A stretch of DNA of 64,000 nucleotides from Faucicola mancuniensis (GCF_046523945.1 NZ_CP171363.1:2418001-2482000); one strand, 5' to 3'; shown: positions 1 to 8,334, counted from the stretch's first letter. A program made the numbers and translations. The notes: a model not told the origin generated them from the letters alone.

Positions 1-2
1 AA

Positions 3-1301
3 GACCCTGCCATCGTCTTATATCCTTACCAACAAAAATGGCTAAATGACACAAGCCGTTTTAAGGTGGGTATGTTTGCACGGCAAACAGGCAAGACTTT
101 TACCACCACGCTTGAAATTGTATTAGATTGTCTAGGCAAAGAAAGCAAAGGTCAAAAGGCTCGCTGGGTTATCTTGTCAAGGGGCGAACGCCAAGCCAAA
201 GAAGCGATGAACGAGGGTGTCAAAAAGCACCTTGAAGCCTTTGGTATGGCGTGCGAAGTCCTAGAAGTCCCCTTTGATAACACTACCAATGCCTTAGAGG
301 TCATCTTAGCAGGTGGTAGTAAAATTACCGCCTTGCCCGCCAATCCCGACACCGCTCGTGGTTTTAGTGCCAATGTCTTTTTGGACGAGTTCGCCTTTCA
401 CGCTGACAGTCGCACCATTTGGAAAGCTCTATTTCCTGTCATTAGTGCTGGTTTTAAATTGCGTGTGGTCTCAACGCCCAATGGCAAGGGTAATAAATTT
501 TATGAGCTGATGACTGATTTAAATAATAAAGCGTGGTCTCGCCACATCGCTGACATTTATACCGCCGTGGCAGACGGCTTACCCCGAGACATTGATGAAT
601 TAAAAGAAGGCTTAAATGACGATGATGCTTGGCAACAAGAATATGAGCTTAAATGGTTGGACGAAGCGTCCGCTTGGCTGTCTTATGATTTGATTGACAG
701 TGTAGAACACCCCAACGCTGGCAACATTGACAACTACACAGGCGGTGCGTGCTTTGTTGGTGTGGACATTGGCATTAGAAATGACTTATTTGTGATTTGG
801 GTAGTTGAGCAGGTGGGCGATGTATTTTGGACAAGGCAAATCATTGCAAGACAAAGGATTAGCTTTGCCGAACAGGACGCTCTGCTTGATGAAGTGTTTG
901 ACCATTACCGTGTCGTCAAATGTTGTATTGACCAGACGGGGCTTGGCGAGAAACCCGTGGAAGATGCCAAGTTTCGCTATGGGTCAAGCCGTGTGGAAGG
1001 TGTGATTTTTAGTAGCTCCACCAAGCTAGTCTTAGCCACCACAGGCAAACAAGCCTTTGAAGATAAGCAAGTGCGTATTCCAATGGGCGACACCGCCTTG
1101 CGAGCTGATTTGCACAAACTTAAAAAAGTAACCTCCCCGACAGGCACGCCAAGATTTATCGCTGAAAGTGACAATAGCGGACACGCTGACCGAGCTTGGG
1201 CGTTATTTTTGGCTCTATATGGAGCAAGCAATGATACAGGCACAGTGCGAGTATCTAGCCGAAACCCTAAAAAGAAAAGCAAACTCACCCAAGGATTTTA
1301 A
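3..1301 (+). CDS. Mu-like prophage terminase large subunit (gp28-like), 5' end outside the window
   Basis: This is the ATPase-nuclease motor that packages phage DNA into the prohead. The frame is open from the first bases of the window, reading DPAIVLYPYQQKWL before the first Met, so the true start lies upstream. A Walker A motif (ARQTGKT) sits near visible residue 25 and a Walker B-like VFLDEF about 95 residues later. The C-terminal RNase H-like nuclease shows acidic residues in VGVDIGIRND, CIDQTG and HADRAWAL. The stop codon abuts the ATG of the portal gene, as in Mu head operons. Family assignment rests on motifs and gene order (28-29-F-G). Only the host-chromosome context shows that it is a prophage. 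Confidence 0.9.
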   Translation, partial: DPAIVLYPYQQKWLNDTSRFKVGMFARQTGKTFTTTLEIVLDCLGKESKGQKARWVILSRGERQAKEAMNEGVKKHLEAFGMACEVLEVPFDNTTNALEVILAGGSKITALPANPDTARGFSANVFLDEFAFHADSRTIWKALFPVISAGFKLRVVSTPNGKGNKFYELMTDLNNKAWSRHIADIYTAVADGLPRDIDELKEGLNDDDAWQQEYELKWLDEASAWLSYDLIDSVEHPNAGNIDNYTGGACFVGVDIGIRNDLFVIWVVEQVGDVFWTRQIIARQRISFAEQDALLDEVFDHYRVVKCCIDQTGLGEKPVEDAKFRYGSSRVEGVIFSSSTKLVLATTGKQAFEDKQVRIPMGDTALRADLHKLKKVTSPTGTPRFIAESDNSGHADRAWALFLALYGASNDTGTVRVSSRNPKKKSKLTQGF

Positions 1302-2789
1302 ATGACCACACCAAACCATAGCCAAAACCAAGCCCCAAAACTGGACAAAAAAGAACTCTCCACCCAAATCGCCACTGCCCACCGTTATTTTGGGTTATAT
1401 GGATTTAGCCAAATCCTCCCAAACCCTGACATTATCCTAAGACGACTGGGTAAATCCAGCTTGTCTGCGTATCGCGAGCTTTTGATTGACCCCATTGTGA
1501 GCGGTGCGGTACGCCGTCGTAAGGCAAGTGTGGCGGGCTTAAATTACCGCCTTGACAGCGATTTGTCTGACAAACAGCAAGCCGTCATAGACCAGATTTT
1601 TGACAGCCTAGACATTTATGGGTTGATTGGACAGATTTTAGAGGCGGTGTTGTATGGCTACCAACCCATTGAAGTGATTTGGCAGTTTAAAAATGGTGTT
1701 TGGATACCTGTCAAACTCATCGCAATCCCCCAAGAATGGACAGGCTTTGACGCTGATGGCGAGCTTTTACTGATTGACGGCATTACCAAGACCACGCCAC
1801 CACCCTTTAAAATCCTTTGCCCGACCAACAACGCCAGCTTTACCAATCCTTATGGCACAGCCGAGCTGTCTTGTGTGTATTGGGCGACCGTCTTTAAGCG
1901 TGGCGGGTTAAAGTTTTGGGCAGAATTTGCCGAAAAGTTTGGCTCACCTTGGATTATTGGACACGAACCACGCTCCAACACAGACGAGGACACCAACAAG
2001 CTCCTTGACGCCCTAGAAGACTTAATGGGCAATGCGGTGGCGACAATCCCCAACGACAGTAGCGTGGAAATCAAAGAAGCCACAGGCAAAACAGGCTCAT
2101 CGCAGGTGTTTGACGACTTTATCCGTTATTGCCGTAGCGAGATTAACATCGCCTTACTGGGTCAAGACCAAACCACCGAAAAAGACACAAGCCACGCCAG
2201 TGCAATGGCAGGACTTACCGTAACAAAAGACATTCGTGATAATGATTGCCGAGTGGTAGAGAGCTGTTTTAATACGCTTTTGGCGTGGATTTGTGAGCTT
2301 AATTTTCACAATGTGAGTCCACCCAAATTTGTGCTATATGAAGACGAGGTGGGCGACAAAACCCTAGCGGAGCGAGACCAGATTTTGACCGCTCTTGGCG
2401 TGTCTTTTAATCAAAGCTATTATGAGCGGGCTTATAATTTATCGGCTGATGAATTTACCCTAAATGCCAAGCCAATGCCTACAAACACCGTACCAACCAC
2501 CCCCAATTTTAGTGAAAAATCCTTAGCACCACAGGGCGATTTGTCTGATAAATTGGCGATAGGCGTGCCAAGTGATGATGATTTGACCGCCCAAGTGGGG
2601 CAAATGCTGGGCGATTTTTCCAGTTTGGACAGTGTTAATTTGGACAATGAAACCGCTCTTTTGGAAAAATTAGCCAGTCTTTATCCCAAAATGAACATTG
2701 ATGAACTCCAAGACAAGCTGACCCAAATGCTGTTCATTGCCGACACGCTGTCACGCCTACACACCCAAGAAGAAATGGGGCTAAATTAA
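1302..2789 (+). CDS. Mu-like prophage portal protein (gp29-like, DUF935)
   Basis: This 495-residue protein matches the DUF935/Mu gp29 portal family. Portals form the dodecameric ring at the capsid vertex through which terminase pumps DNA. Family-like stretches include the YRELLIDPIVSGAVRRRKASV region (residues about 60-80), the AEKFGSPWIIG segment and the GQDQTTE..SHASAMAG stretch before the C-terminal third. The length is usual for the family. It starts directly after the terminase stop and ends one base before gp30, which indicates a tightly packed late operon. No frameshift or internal stop is visible, although the surrounding prophage is incomplete. Confidence 0.9.
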   Translation: MTTPNHSQNQAPKLDKKELSTQIATAHRYFGLYGFSQILPNPDIILRRLGKSSLSAYRELLIDPIVSGAVRRRKASVAGLNYRLDSDLSDKQQAVIDQIFDSLDIYGLIGQILEAVLYGYQPIEVIWQFKNGVWIPVKLIAIPQEWTGFDADGELLLIDGITKTTPPPFKILCPTNNASFTNPYGTAELSCVYWATVFKRGGLKFWAEFAEKFGSPWIIGHEPRSNTDEDTNKLLDALEDLMGNAVATIPNDSSVEIKEATGKTGSSQVFDDFIRYCRSEINIALLGQDQTTEKDTSHASAMAGLTVTKDIRDNDCRVVESCFNTLLAWICELNFHNVSPPKFVLYEDEVGDKTLAERDQILTALGVSFNQSYYERAYNLSADEFTLNAKPMPTNTVPTTPNFSEKSLAPQGDLSDKLAIGVPSDDDLTAQVGQMLGDFSSLDSVNLDNETALLEKLASLYPKMNIDELQDKLTQMLFIADTLSRLHTQEEMGLN

Positions 2790-2790
2790 G

Positions 2791-4017
2791 ATGAGTAGTA
2801 TTGATAAACTCACAAATAAAGAGCTAAAAGCCTTATTTGATATGCCGCCCGAGCGAGCCATTGAACACCTAAAATCCAAAGGCTTGCACATCGGCTGGGA
2901 TTGGACGGACACGCACGCCCTTGCTCACGCACGAAGTTTCACAGTAGCCAAAATGACCGCCCTTGATATGCTCTCCACCACCAAAAAAGCCATTGAGCAG
3001 GCAATGACGGACGGCACAGGCTACAAGGGTTTTGAAAATACCATTAAGCCGTATTTGATACAGCAGGGTTGGTGGGGTGAAACATTGGCAAGAAACCCAA
3101 AAACAGGTCAGCTTGAACAAGTTAAATTAGGTTCAAATCGCCGTCTTAGAACCATTTATCACACCAATCGCCGAACGGCTGTAATGAGTGCCAAATACGA
3201 GCGAATGAAAGAAGCGGCTCACACCCACCCTTATTGGCAATATTCCGCTGTCCTAGACCGCCGTACCCGTCCAAGCCACTCGGCAAGGCACGGAGCGGTC
3301 TATGCCCACGATGACCCCTTTTGGTCGCATTCTTATCCGCCAAACGGCTTTGGTTGCCGATGCACTGTCAAGGCAATCACAACAAAACAAGCCGAAAAGG
3401 TGGGCATCAAACAAGGCAGTGATGAGCGAGTTTTGGGCGAAAATGGCTTTGGTGGCAATCCTGTTGCCAGTCATTTGTTTGATAAACTTTGGTATGACAA
3501 AGCCAAACAAGCCCTAGGGCAAAAACAGGCTCTCGCCCAAATTACCAAAGATATGGCATCTGATGTGCGAGTGGCGGGGTTTTTGGCGTGGGTCAGGCAA
3601 AGCCAAATCAATGGACAAGTGCAGGGGCGGACTTATGGGGTGGGAGTATTGCCCCAAAAGTCCTTTGAAAGATTGGCAGAGAAAGAAGGGCTTGATTTGG
3701 ACGAACTGTCGCCTGTGGTTGGTTTTCGTGATAAGGTCATTACAGGGCGTAAAAACACACGCCATACCGCCCATAATGACGCATTGGACGAAGTGGCGTT
3801 AGAAAAAATTGTGCGTGAGTTTGGCAAGCCAGATTGGGAACTTTGGGACACCCAAAATAACAATTTATTGCTTGTTTATAAAATGTCTGATGATAAAGTG
3901 CTTAAGCTGACGGTGCAGATGACCAAGAATGGGGCGGAAGTGATAAGTGGGTTTTATCAAGATTTAAACAGCATTAAAGGGTCTATTAATGGCAATGTAT
4001 TTGCCAAAATCCAATAA
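2791..4017 (+). CDS. Mu F/gp30-like head morphogenesis protein with a C-terminal PBECR-type nuclease-like domain
   Basis: Residues about 1-260 match the Mu F (gp30)/SPP1 gp7 minor head protein family. The diagnostic stretch has YWQYSAVLDRRTRPSH followed by a histidine, then PNGFGCRCTV. This protein helps build the phage head. After roughly residue 310 the sequence changes to a compact basic domain (ITGRKNTRHTAHNDAL, then WELWDTQNNNLLLVYK). It resembles the phage-barnase-EndoU-colicinE5/D-RelE-like nuclease tails found on some F-like proteins. The domain call is from recognition and no catalytic residues were verified. The gene starts one base after the portal stop. A tRNA-like palindromic element begins six bases after its stop. 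Confidence 0.82.
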   Translation: MSSIDKLTNKELKALFDMPPERAIEHLKSKGLHIGWDWTDTHALAHARSFTVAKMTALDMLSTTKKAIEQAMTDGTGYKGFENTIKPYLIQQGWWGETLARNPKTGQLEQVKLGSNRRLRTIYHTNRRTAVMSAKYERMKEAAHTHPYWQYSAVLDRRTRPSHSARHGAVYAHDDPFWSHSYPPNGFGCRCTVKAITTKQAEKVGIKQGSDERVLGENGFGGNPVASHLFDKLWYDKAKQALGQKQALAQITKDMASDVRVAGFLAWVRQSQINGQVQGRTYGVGVLPQKSFERLAEKEGLDLDELSPVVGFRDKVITGRKNTRHTAHNDALDEVALEKIVREFGKPDWELWDTQNNNLLLVYKMSDDKVLKLTVQMTKNGAEVISGFYQDLNSIKGSINGNVFAKIQ

Positions 4018-4023
4018 AAAAAA

Positions 4024-4109
4024 TCTGCAACTTTGACGGACTCGAACCGTAACCGAACTGGCACACCTAAGTGTGTTACTCCCCCCGCCCACGCAGGACT
4101 CGTTGCAGA
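4024..4109 (-). ncRNA. tRNA-like structured element between gp30 and gpG (putative)
   Basis: This is an 86-bp element closed by a perfect 8-bp inverted repeat (TCTGCAAC at 4024-4031 and GTTGCAGA at 4102-4109). Read on the minus strand, positions 4050-4036 form a T-arm-like hairpin: ACGG, loop TTCGAGT, CCGT. A second perfect 5-bp stem (CACAC/GTGTG, loop TTAG) and a weaker G-rich hairpin complete a cloverleaf-like layout. It is not a normal tRNA. Four extra bases separate the T-arm from the closing stem, and the middle hairpin has a 4-base instead of a 7-base loop. It lies antisense to the phage operon. It may be a structured RNA, a tRNA mimic or a remnant. Confidence 0.4.
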
Positions 4110-4145
4110 ATATCCACATTATACCAAACTTAGGAAACTTTGCCA

Positions 4146-4628
4146 ATGCTCATTATCAACCTAGACGACAGCCAAGCCCACAGCACCTTAGCTCAATTAC
4201 TAAGAAATGCCAGTAATAGTCGTGTTATTATGCAACGACTTGCCACAGAATTAGAGACAATGACCGCCGATAACTTTGAAAATGAAGCCTTTGGTGGACA
4301 GGCGTGGGTGCGTAAAGCCTTTGGTAATGGCAAAACCTTGACCGATACGGGTGAGTTAAAAGACAGCGTTACAAGTTCGGCAAGCAGTACAACCGCCACC
4401 ATTGGCACGAATATGATTTATGCCCGCATTCATCATTTTGGTGGCACAATCAGACCAAAACAAAAATCCCATCTTGTTTTTGCCACGCCAAACGGCTTTG
4501 CAAAAGTCAAATCAGTAACGCTACCCGCTCGCCCATTTTTACCCATTTCCCCTGACGGGCAATTACAAAGCGATGGCAACAGACGGCTAATAGAAGTCGC
4601 CTTATCCGCCCTGACATCTGGCACATAA
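4146..4628 (+). CDS. Mu-like prophage virion morphogenesis protein (gpG-like)
   Basis: This protein of about 160 residues is of the phage virion/tail morphogenesis family (Mu gpG). It carries the ARIHHFGGTIRPK segment and the LPARPFLPISPDG motif typical of the family. The ATG at 4146 is preferred over the TTG at 4140 because AGGAAA lies about nine bases upstream of it. In Mu the next genes would be the protease/scaffold and the major head protein. None is present here: coding stops and a bidirectional hairpin follows, so the prophage is truncated on this side. The gene itself looks intact. Confidence 0.85.
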   Translation: MLIINLDDSQAHSTLAQLLRNASNSRVIMQRLATELETMTADNFENEAFGGQAWVRKAFGNGKTLTDTGELKDSVTSSASSTTATIGTNMIYARIHHFGGTIRPKQKSHLVFATPNGFAKVKSVTLPARPFLPISPDGQLQSDGNRRLIEVALSALTSGT

Positions 4629-4696
4629 CCCAAAGCCATCCACCTAAAAAAAATCGATCCGCCATCGTGAGCTTATGTGCTAAAATAGGACAATAA

Positions 4697-4724
4697 AAAA
4701 GACAGGTGTTTTTACCTGTCTTTT
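4697..4724. terminator. Bidirectional rho-independent terminator
   Basis: An 11-bp perfect stem (AAAAGACAGGT/ACCTGTCTTTT) with a six-base T-rich loop has a T-run on either strand. It lies between the last prophage gene and the convergent LysR remnant and could stop transcription from both. Confidence 0.8.
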
Positions 4725-4799
4725 CCCAAAACTCAAAATTATACCCCACCCAACTTGTTGCACCCAGTGTAACGCCCTTGCAAAATGGTCTGTCTTAAC

Positions 4800-5450
4800 T
4801 TATCCCACATTGTTTTGAATTATCCCATTTATTGCAGAGTGTATGGTTGGTTTATTGTGGTGGGGTTTAGCATTAAATTCTTCAGCAAATATTTTGATAA
4901 GCCTGCCATCAGCAACCGCATCGGCAATCAACCATTCTGGCAAAATAGCAATACCCATGCCAGCCATCGCCATTTGAGCTAACATTTGTGTATTATTGCT
5001 ATCGTGAAAGGCGGTCAAAGGCGTGATTAATTGCGTATAATTTGGCAAAACGCCTTGCCAATGTTGCAAATCATTTTGATTTTTTGGGTAGCCATGTTTT
5101 GCCAAAAAAGACGGACTTGCCACATGAAAAAACTTGATTTCACCCAAAAGTTTCACAATCAGATTTTCCTGCGGGCTACCCACCACACGCAACGCCAAAT
5201 CATAGCCTTCAGCGACCAAGTCGGTAAAACGATTTTCCAAATCAATGCTAAACTGAATATCTGGATATTGCTCGCTAAACCGTGCCAACAATGCCGTAAA
5301 ATAGGGGGTCGCAAACCACACAGGCACAATCAACCGCAACCGCCCTGTCGGTAGCACCGTCCCTGCGGTCGCCTGTGTCTTGGCATCGCTAAGAATATCA
5401 AGGGCTTGCACCGCATCGACATAATATTGCTGAATCACAATACCAATCAT
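4800..5450 (-). pseudogene. LysR-type regulator remnant lacking the DNA-binding domain
   Basis: The sequence matches the effector-binding half of a LysR-type regulator: GRLRLIVPVWFATPYFTALL, then FSIDLENRFTDLVAEGYDLALRV, and MAGMGIAILPEWLIADAVADGRL. The N-terminal winged helix-turn-helix (about 60-70 residues) is absent. Homology starts around QQYYVDAVQALDI, which normally follows that domain. At the other end homology fades after KPTIHS and the last 25 or so expected residues are missing. The gene is cut at both ends: on the right against a divergent doxX, on the left at the prophage border. It cannot bind DNA in the usual way and is treated as a pseudogene. Confidence 0.8.
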
Positions 5451-5461
5451 ACGCTTTAGCC

Positions 5462-5815
5462 GTGTTCCGCATGGTGTTTGGCTATACCTTTATGCTACAT
5501 GGCATGGCAAAACTGTTTGGCTTGCCACACGTTGAGATGTTTAACGGTCTACAGTTGTTTTCATTGATGGGCTTTGCAGGCATACTTGAATTGGTTGGTG
5601 GTTTGTTGCTATTAATCGGTTTATTTACTCGTCCTGTGGCATTTTTGTTGTCAGGCATGATGACGGTAGCGTATTTTATGGCTCATGCTGGCGTGGATAA
5701 TTTTTGGTTGCCGTTGTTAAATGGCGGTGAGCCTGCGGTGTTGTTCTGTTTTGGCTTTTTGTACTTGTTTTTTGCAGGGGCAGGGGCTTGGTCGGTGGAT
5801 AATCGTAAAAAATAA
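5462..5815 (+). pseudogene. DoxX family membrane protein, 5'-truncated
   Basis: This matches the DoxX family of small four-helix membrane proteins (GYTFMLHGMAKLFGLPH, then GFAGILELVGGLLLLIGLFT, and AGAGAWSVDN). About 15-20 N-terminal residues of a normal DoxX are missing. The frame runs back without a stop into the antisense of the adjacent LysR remnant, and no Shine-Dalgarno sequence precedes the GTG at 5462. The likely cause is one deletion that removed the divergent promoter region together with both 5' ends. A shortened protein from GTG or the internal ATG at 5471 cannot be excluded. Confidence 0.7.
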
Positions 5816-5852
5816 TCCTTGTAAAAACGAAACCTTTTTAAATAAGTTAAGT

Positions 5853-5885
5853 AAAAAAAGACCGCAGTTAGGGTGGTCTTTTTTT
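5853..5885. terminator. Bidirectional rho-independent terminator
   Basis: The arms AAAAAAAGACC and GGTCTTTTTTT enclose an 11-base loop. The hairpin lies between the convergent doxX remnant and the BrnA-like gene and has a T-tail on each strand. Confidence 0.8.
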
Positions 5886-5887
5886 GT

Positions 5888-6241
5888 TTATTTTAAATGT
5901 GCATTCTCTTGCATTTGTTTAGCAACATATTCCTGCAATACCGCATTAATACGAGTTTGCCAACCTTTGCCTATACTTCTAAAATAATCACTAACTTCTT
6001 TTGATAAGCGGATATTTATTGGCGTTTTAGTCGGTGCAAGTTGTTTGCCACGAGTATGTCCAATCACTTTATCACCAACTTTCATGACCGCACCTTGCCA
6101 ATCGTCTTCTGTTGTAAAAAGATTATCTTTGTCATAGCTGATTTCATCATCTGTCATTTTAGCTAATCTTACCCAATCTGTTTGATTGCCAAGATTATTT
6201 TGAAAATTAAGGGTGTTGTTGCCAGTAATATTTTTCTTCAT
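5888..6241 (-). CDS. brnA: BrnA-family antitoxin, now without an intact toxin partner
   Basis: The C-terminal half (PTKTPINIRLSKEVSDYF, then GWQTRINAVLQEYV) is a ribbon-helix-helix-type DNA-binding domain typical of BrnA antitoxins. The start at 6241 (MKKNITGNN) overlaps the 3' end of the upstream brnT reading frame, the normal brnTA arrangement. The longer frame from 6283 has no support. In an intact system BrnA binds and neutralises the BrnT ribonuclease and represses the operon. Here only the last 40 or so codons of brnT remain, so the antitoxin is an orphan. It could still act as a DNA-binding repressor or protect against a related toxin elsewhere. Confidence 0.75.
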   Translation of the reverse strand: MKKNITGNNTLNFQNNLGNQTDWVRLAKMTDDEISYDKDNLFTTEDDWQGAVMKVGDKVIGHTRGKQLAPTKTPINIRLSKEVSDYFRSIGKGWQTRINAVLQEYVAKQMQENAHLK

Positions 6242-6341
6242 TTTTAGTCGCCTTTCTAATAGAAATAATTCTATCGCTATCATTTTTTGGAGTGTGTACC
6301 ATTAACACAACAATAACGCCTTGATAAAACCATCTAAAAAA
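6207..6341 (-). pseudogene. brnT: BrnT toxin remnant (C-terminus only)
   Basis: Reading the minus strand from 6341 gives FFRWFYQGVIVVLMVHTPKN, then DSDRIISIRKATKNEEKYYW, ending with TAA at 6207-6209. The RIIS.RKA.K.E..YY ending is characteristic of BrnT ribonuclease toxins. The first 50-60 residues, including most of the fold, are missing. The remnant begins immediately after, and in frame with, the uup stop codon, so the deletion breakpoint lies at the 3' end of uup. The frame overlaps brnA by about 35 bases, as in intact brnTA operons. Confidence 0.75.
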
Positions 6342-8282
6342 TCAACCGCCCAATTCTTCCCACCGCTCCATTTTTTCTAGCAAAATTTCATCAATTTCGT
6401 TTAAACGTTCGCTTGCCTTGGTCGCACTTGCCAAATCGGTGGTAAACCAACTACCGTCTGCCAATTTTTTATGCAGTTCGGCTTGTTCTTTTTCTAGTTC
6501 AGCAATTTCATTGGGCAAACTTTCCAATTCTCTTTGCTCTTTATAACTTAACTTTTTCTTAACAGTGTTTTCATTTTTTGGCGTTGCAGTTTGCGTTTCG
6601 GCTTTTGGTTTTTCAACTTTTTCTCTCACTTCTTTGGGTTTATTGGCTTCTTCTCGTGCTTTTTGTTCAAGGTAATCTTGATAACCGCCAACATATTCTT
6701 TGACAATGCCGTTGCCGTCTTTGTCGGTGTCAAATACCCAAGTTGAAGTTACCACGTTGTCCATAAAACTACGGTCATGGCTGATGAGCAAAATCGTGCC
6801 GTTAAAGCTATCCACCGCTTCTTCAAGTAGCTCAAGCGTTGCCATGTCTAGGTCGTTGGTCGGTTCGTCCAATACCAAAATATTGGCAGGTTTTAACAAT
6901 TGTTTGGCAAGTAACACACGATTGCGTTCGCCACCTGATAGGGCTTTCACAGGCGTTCTGGCACGCTCTGGGGCAAACAAAAAATCTTGCAAATAGCCGA
7001 TAATGTGCTTTTTACGTCCGCCCACTTCCACATAGTCAGAGCCTTCCGCCACGTTTTGCACAACGGTAGCTTCTAGGTCTAGTTGGTCTCGCAATTGGTC
7101 TAAAAAGGCGATTTGTAAATTTGTGCCGAGTTTTATCGAGCCTGTTTTGGTAATATCCGCTTGTGGTAAATCTAGTAAAGCATGGATTAATGTTGATTTT
7201 CCTACACCATTTTGTCCGATAATGCCAATTCTATCGCCACGCATAATGGTTGCGGTAAAGTCTTTGACCAGCGTTTTATCGCCATAACTTAGGTTTAAAT
7301 TTTTGACATTACACACCAATTTTCCGCTCGTTTCGCTGTCATTCATGCTAATATTGACCTGTCCGACTTGCTCACGGCGTGCCTTGCGTTCTTCTCGTAA
7401 TATTTTTAACGCACGAACACGCCCTTCGTTACGAGTACGGCGAGCCTTAATCCCTTGGCGAATCCACACTTCTTCTTCGGCAAGTTTTTTGTCAAAATTG
7501 GCGTTGGCTTTTTCTTCGGCTTGCAGTTGCATTTCTTTCAATTCTTGATAACGTGCATAACCTTTTACACCTTGCGTAACGTCATAACTGCGTAAAATGC
7601 CACGGTCAAGTTCCACAATGCGAGTAGAAATTTTGTCAATAAACGAACGGTCATGCGAAATAAACAACAGGGTCAAACCTTGCCAATTGAGCAAAAATTG
7701 CTCAAGCCACTCAATGCTATCCACGTCCAAATGGTTGGTCGGCTCGTCAAGCAACAGCACATCAGGCTTGGTAATCAAGGCACGAGCAAGCAACACTCTG
7801 CGTTTACGGCCGCCAGACAATTCGCTAATATCGCTATCGCCGTCTAGCCCCATGATTGACAATAACGTCTGCACTTCTCGGTGCAATTCCCAACCATGCA
7901 CATCGTCAATTTTGTGTTGCAAATCTGCCATGATTTCGCACGCTTTCATATCGCCATTGGCACACGCAACGCTTTGATTATCATAGTCTTTTAGCCAGTT
8001 TGCTAAATCGCCCGACCCCGCCATGACGATGTCAGCGACTTTACCCGATGTTTCGGGAATATCTTGCTCAAGCATGGCGATTTTTAAGCCGTTAGTCATG
8101 CTAAAATCGCCACTATCGGCTTTCACCTGTCCGCTAATTACTTTTAACAAGGTAGATTTGCCTTCGCCATTGCGACCGATGATACAAACTCGCTCGCCTT
8201 GCTCAATGTTAAAATCCACACCGTCCAAAATCGGTGCGATACCAAATGCTAAATGAATATCTCGTAAATGAATGAGTGCCAT
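6342..8282 (-). CDS. uup: ABC-F family ATPase Uup
   Basis: This 646-residue cytosolic ABC-F protein has two ATP-binding cassettes and no membrane segments. Cassette 1 has Walker A GRNGEGKST (residue about 36), signature LSGGRKRR and LLLDEPTNHLD. Cassette 2 has GQNGVGKST, LSGGERNR and LVLDEPTNDLD. A charged interdomain linker and a C-terminal coiled coil (ELEKEQAELHKKL) are typical of Uup, which is linked to ribosome function and to limiting precise excision of transposons. The ATG at 8282 (MALIHLRD) is chosen over an upstream TTG because GAGA lies just before it. It is divergent from slyX. Confidence 0.92.
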   Translation of the reverse strand: MALIHLRDIHLAFGIAPILDGVDFNIEQGERVCIIGRNGEGKSTLLKVISGQVKADSGDFSMTNGLKIAMLEQDIPETSGKVADIVMAGSGDLANWLKDYDNQSVACANGDMKACEIMADLQHKIDDVHGWELHREVQTLLSIMGLDGDSDISELSGGRKRRVLLARALITKPDVLLLDEPTNHLDVDSIEWLEQFLLNWQGLTLLFISHDRSFIDKISTRIVELDRGILRSYDVTQGVKGYARYQELKEMQLQAEEKANANFDKKLAEEEVWIRQGIKARRTRNEGRVRALKILREERKARREQVGQVNISMNDSETSGKLVCNVKNLNLSYGDKTLVKDFTATIMRGDRIGIIGQNGVGKSTLIHALLDLPQADITKTGSIKLGTNLQIAFLDQLRDQLDLEATVVQNVAEGSDYVEVGGRKKHIIGYLQDFLFAPERARTPVKALSGGERNRVLLAKQLLKPANILVLDEPTNDLDMATLELLEEAVDSFNGTILLISHDRSFMDNVVTSTWVFDTDKDGNGIVKEYVGGYQDYLEQKAREEANKPKEVREKVEKPKAETQTATPKNENTVKKKLSYKEQRELESLPNEIAELEKEQAELHKKLADGSWFTTDLASATKASERLNEIDEILLEKMERWEELGG

Positions 8283-8299
8283 AAAATTTCTCAATATGT

Positions 8300-8305
8300 T
8301 ATAAT
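8300..8305 (+). promoter_or_regulatory. -10 box of the slyX promoter
   Basis: A consensus TATAAT lies 30 bases upstream of the slyX ATG in the uup-slyX divergent gap. No clear -35 box was found. Confidence 0.45.
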
Positions 8306-8334
8306 TAAAATCCGTCTATTTTAACAGAAAAATC

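Noticed and set aside
4024..4109. A normal class II tRNA gene
   Set aside because: The length is right, but the T-arm is not adjacent to the acceptor strand, the T-stem has only four pairs, and no seven-base anticodon loop can be formed. It is kept as a tRNA-like element only.
6700..8256. Several open frames on the plus strand across uup
   Set aside because: They are antisense shadows of a well-supported ABC-F gene and have no family resemblance or ribosome-binding sites.
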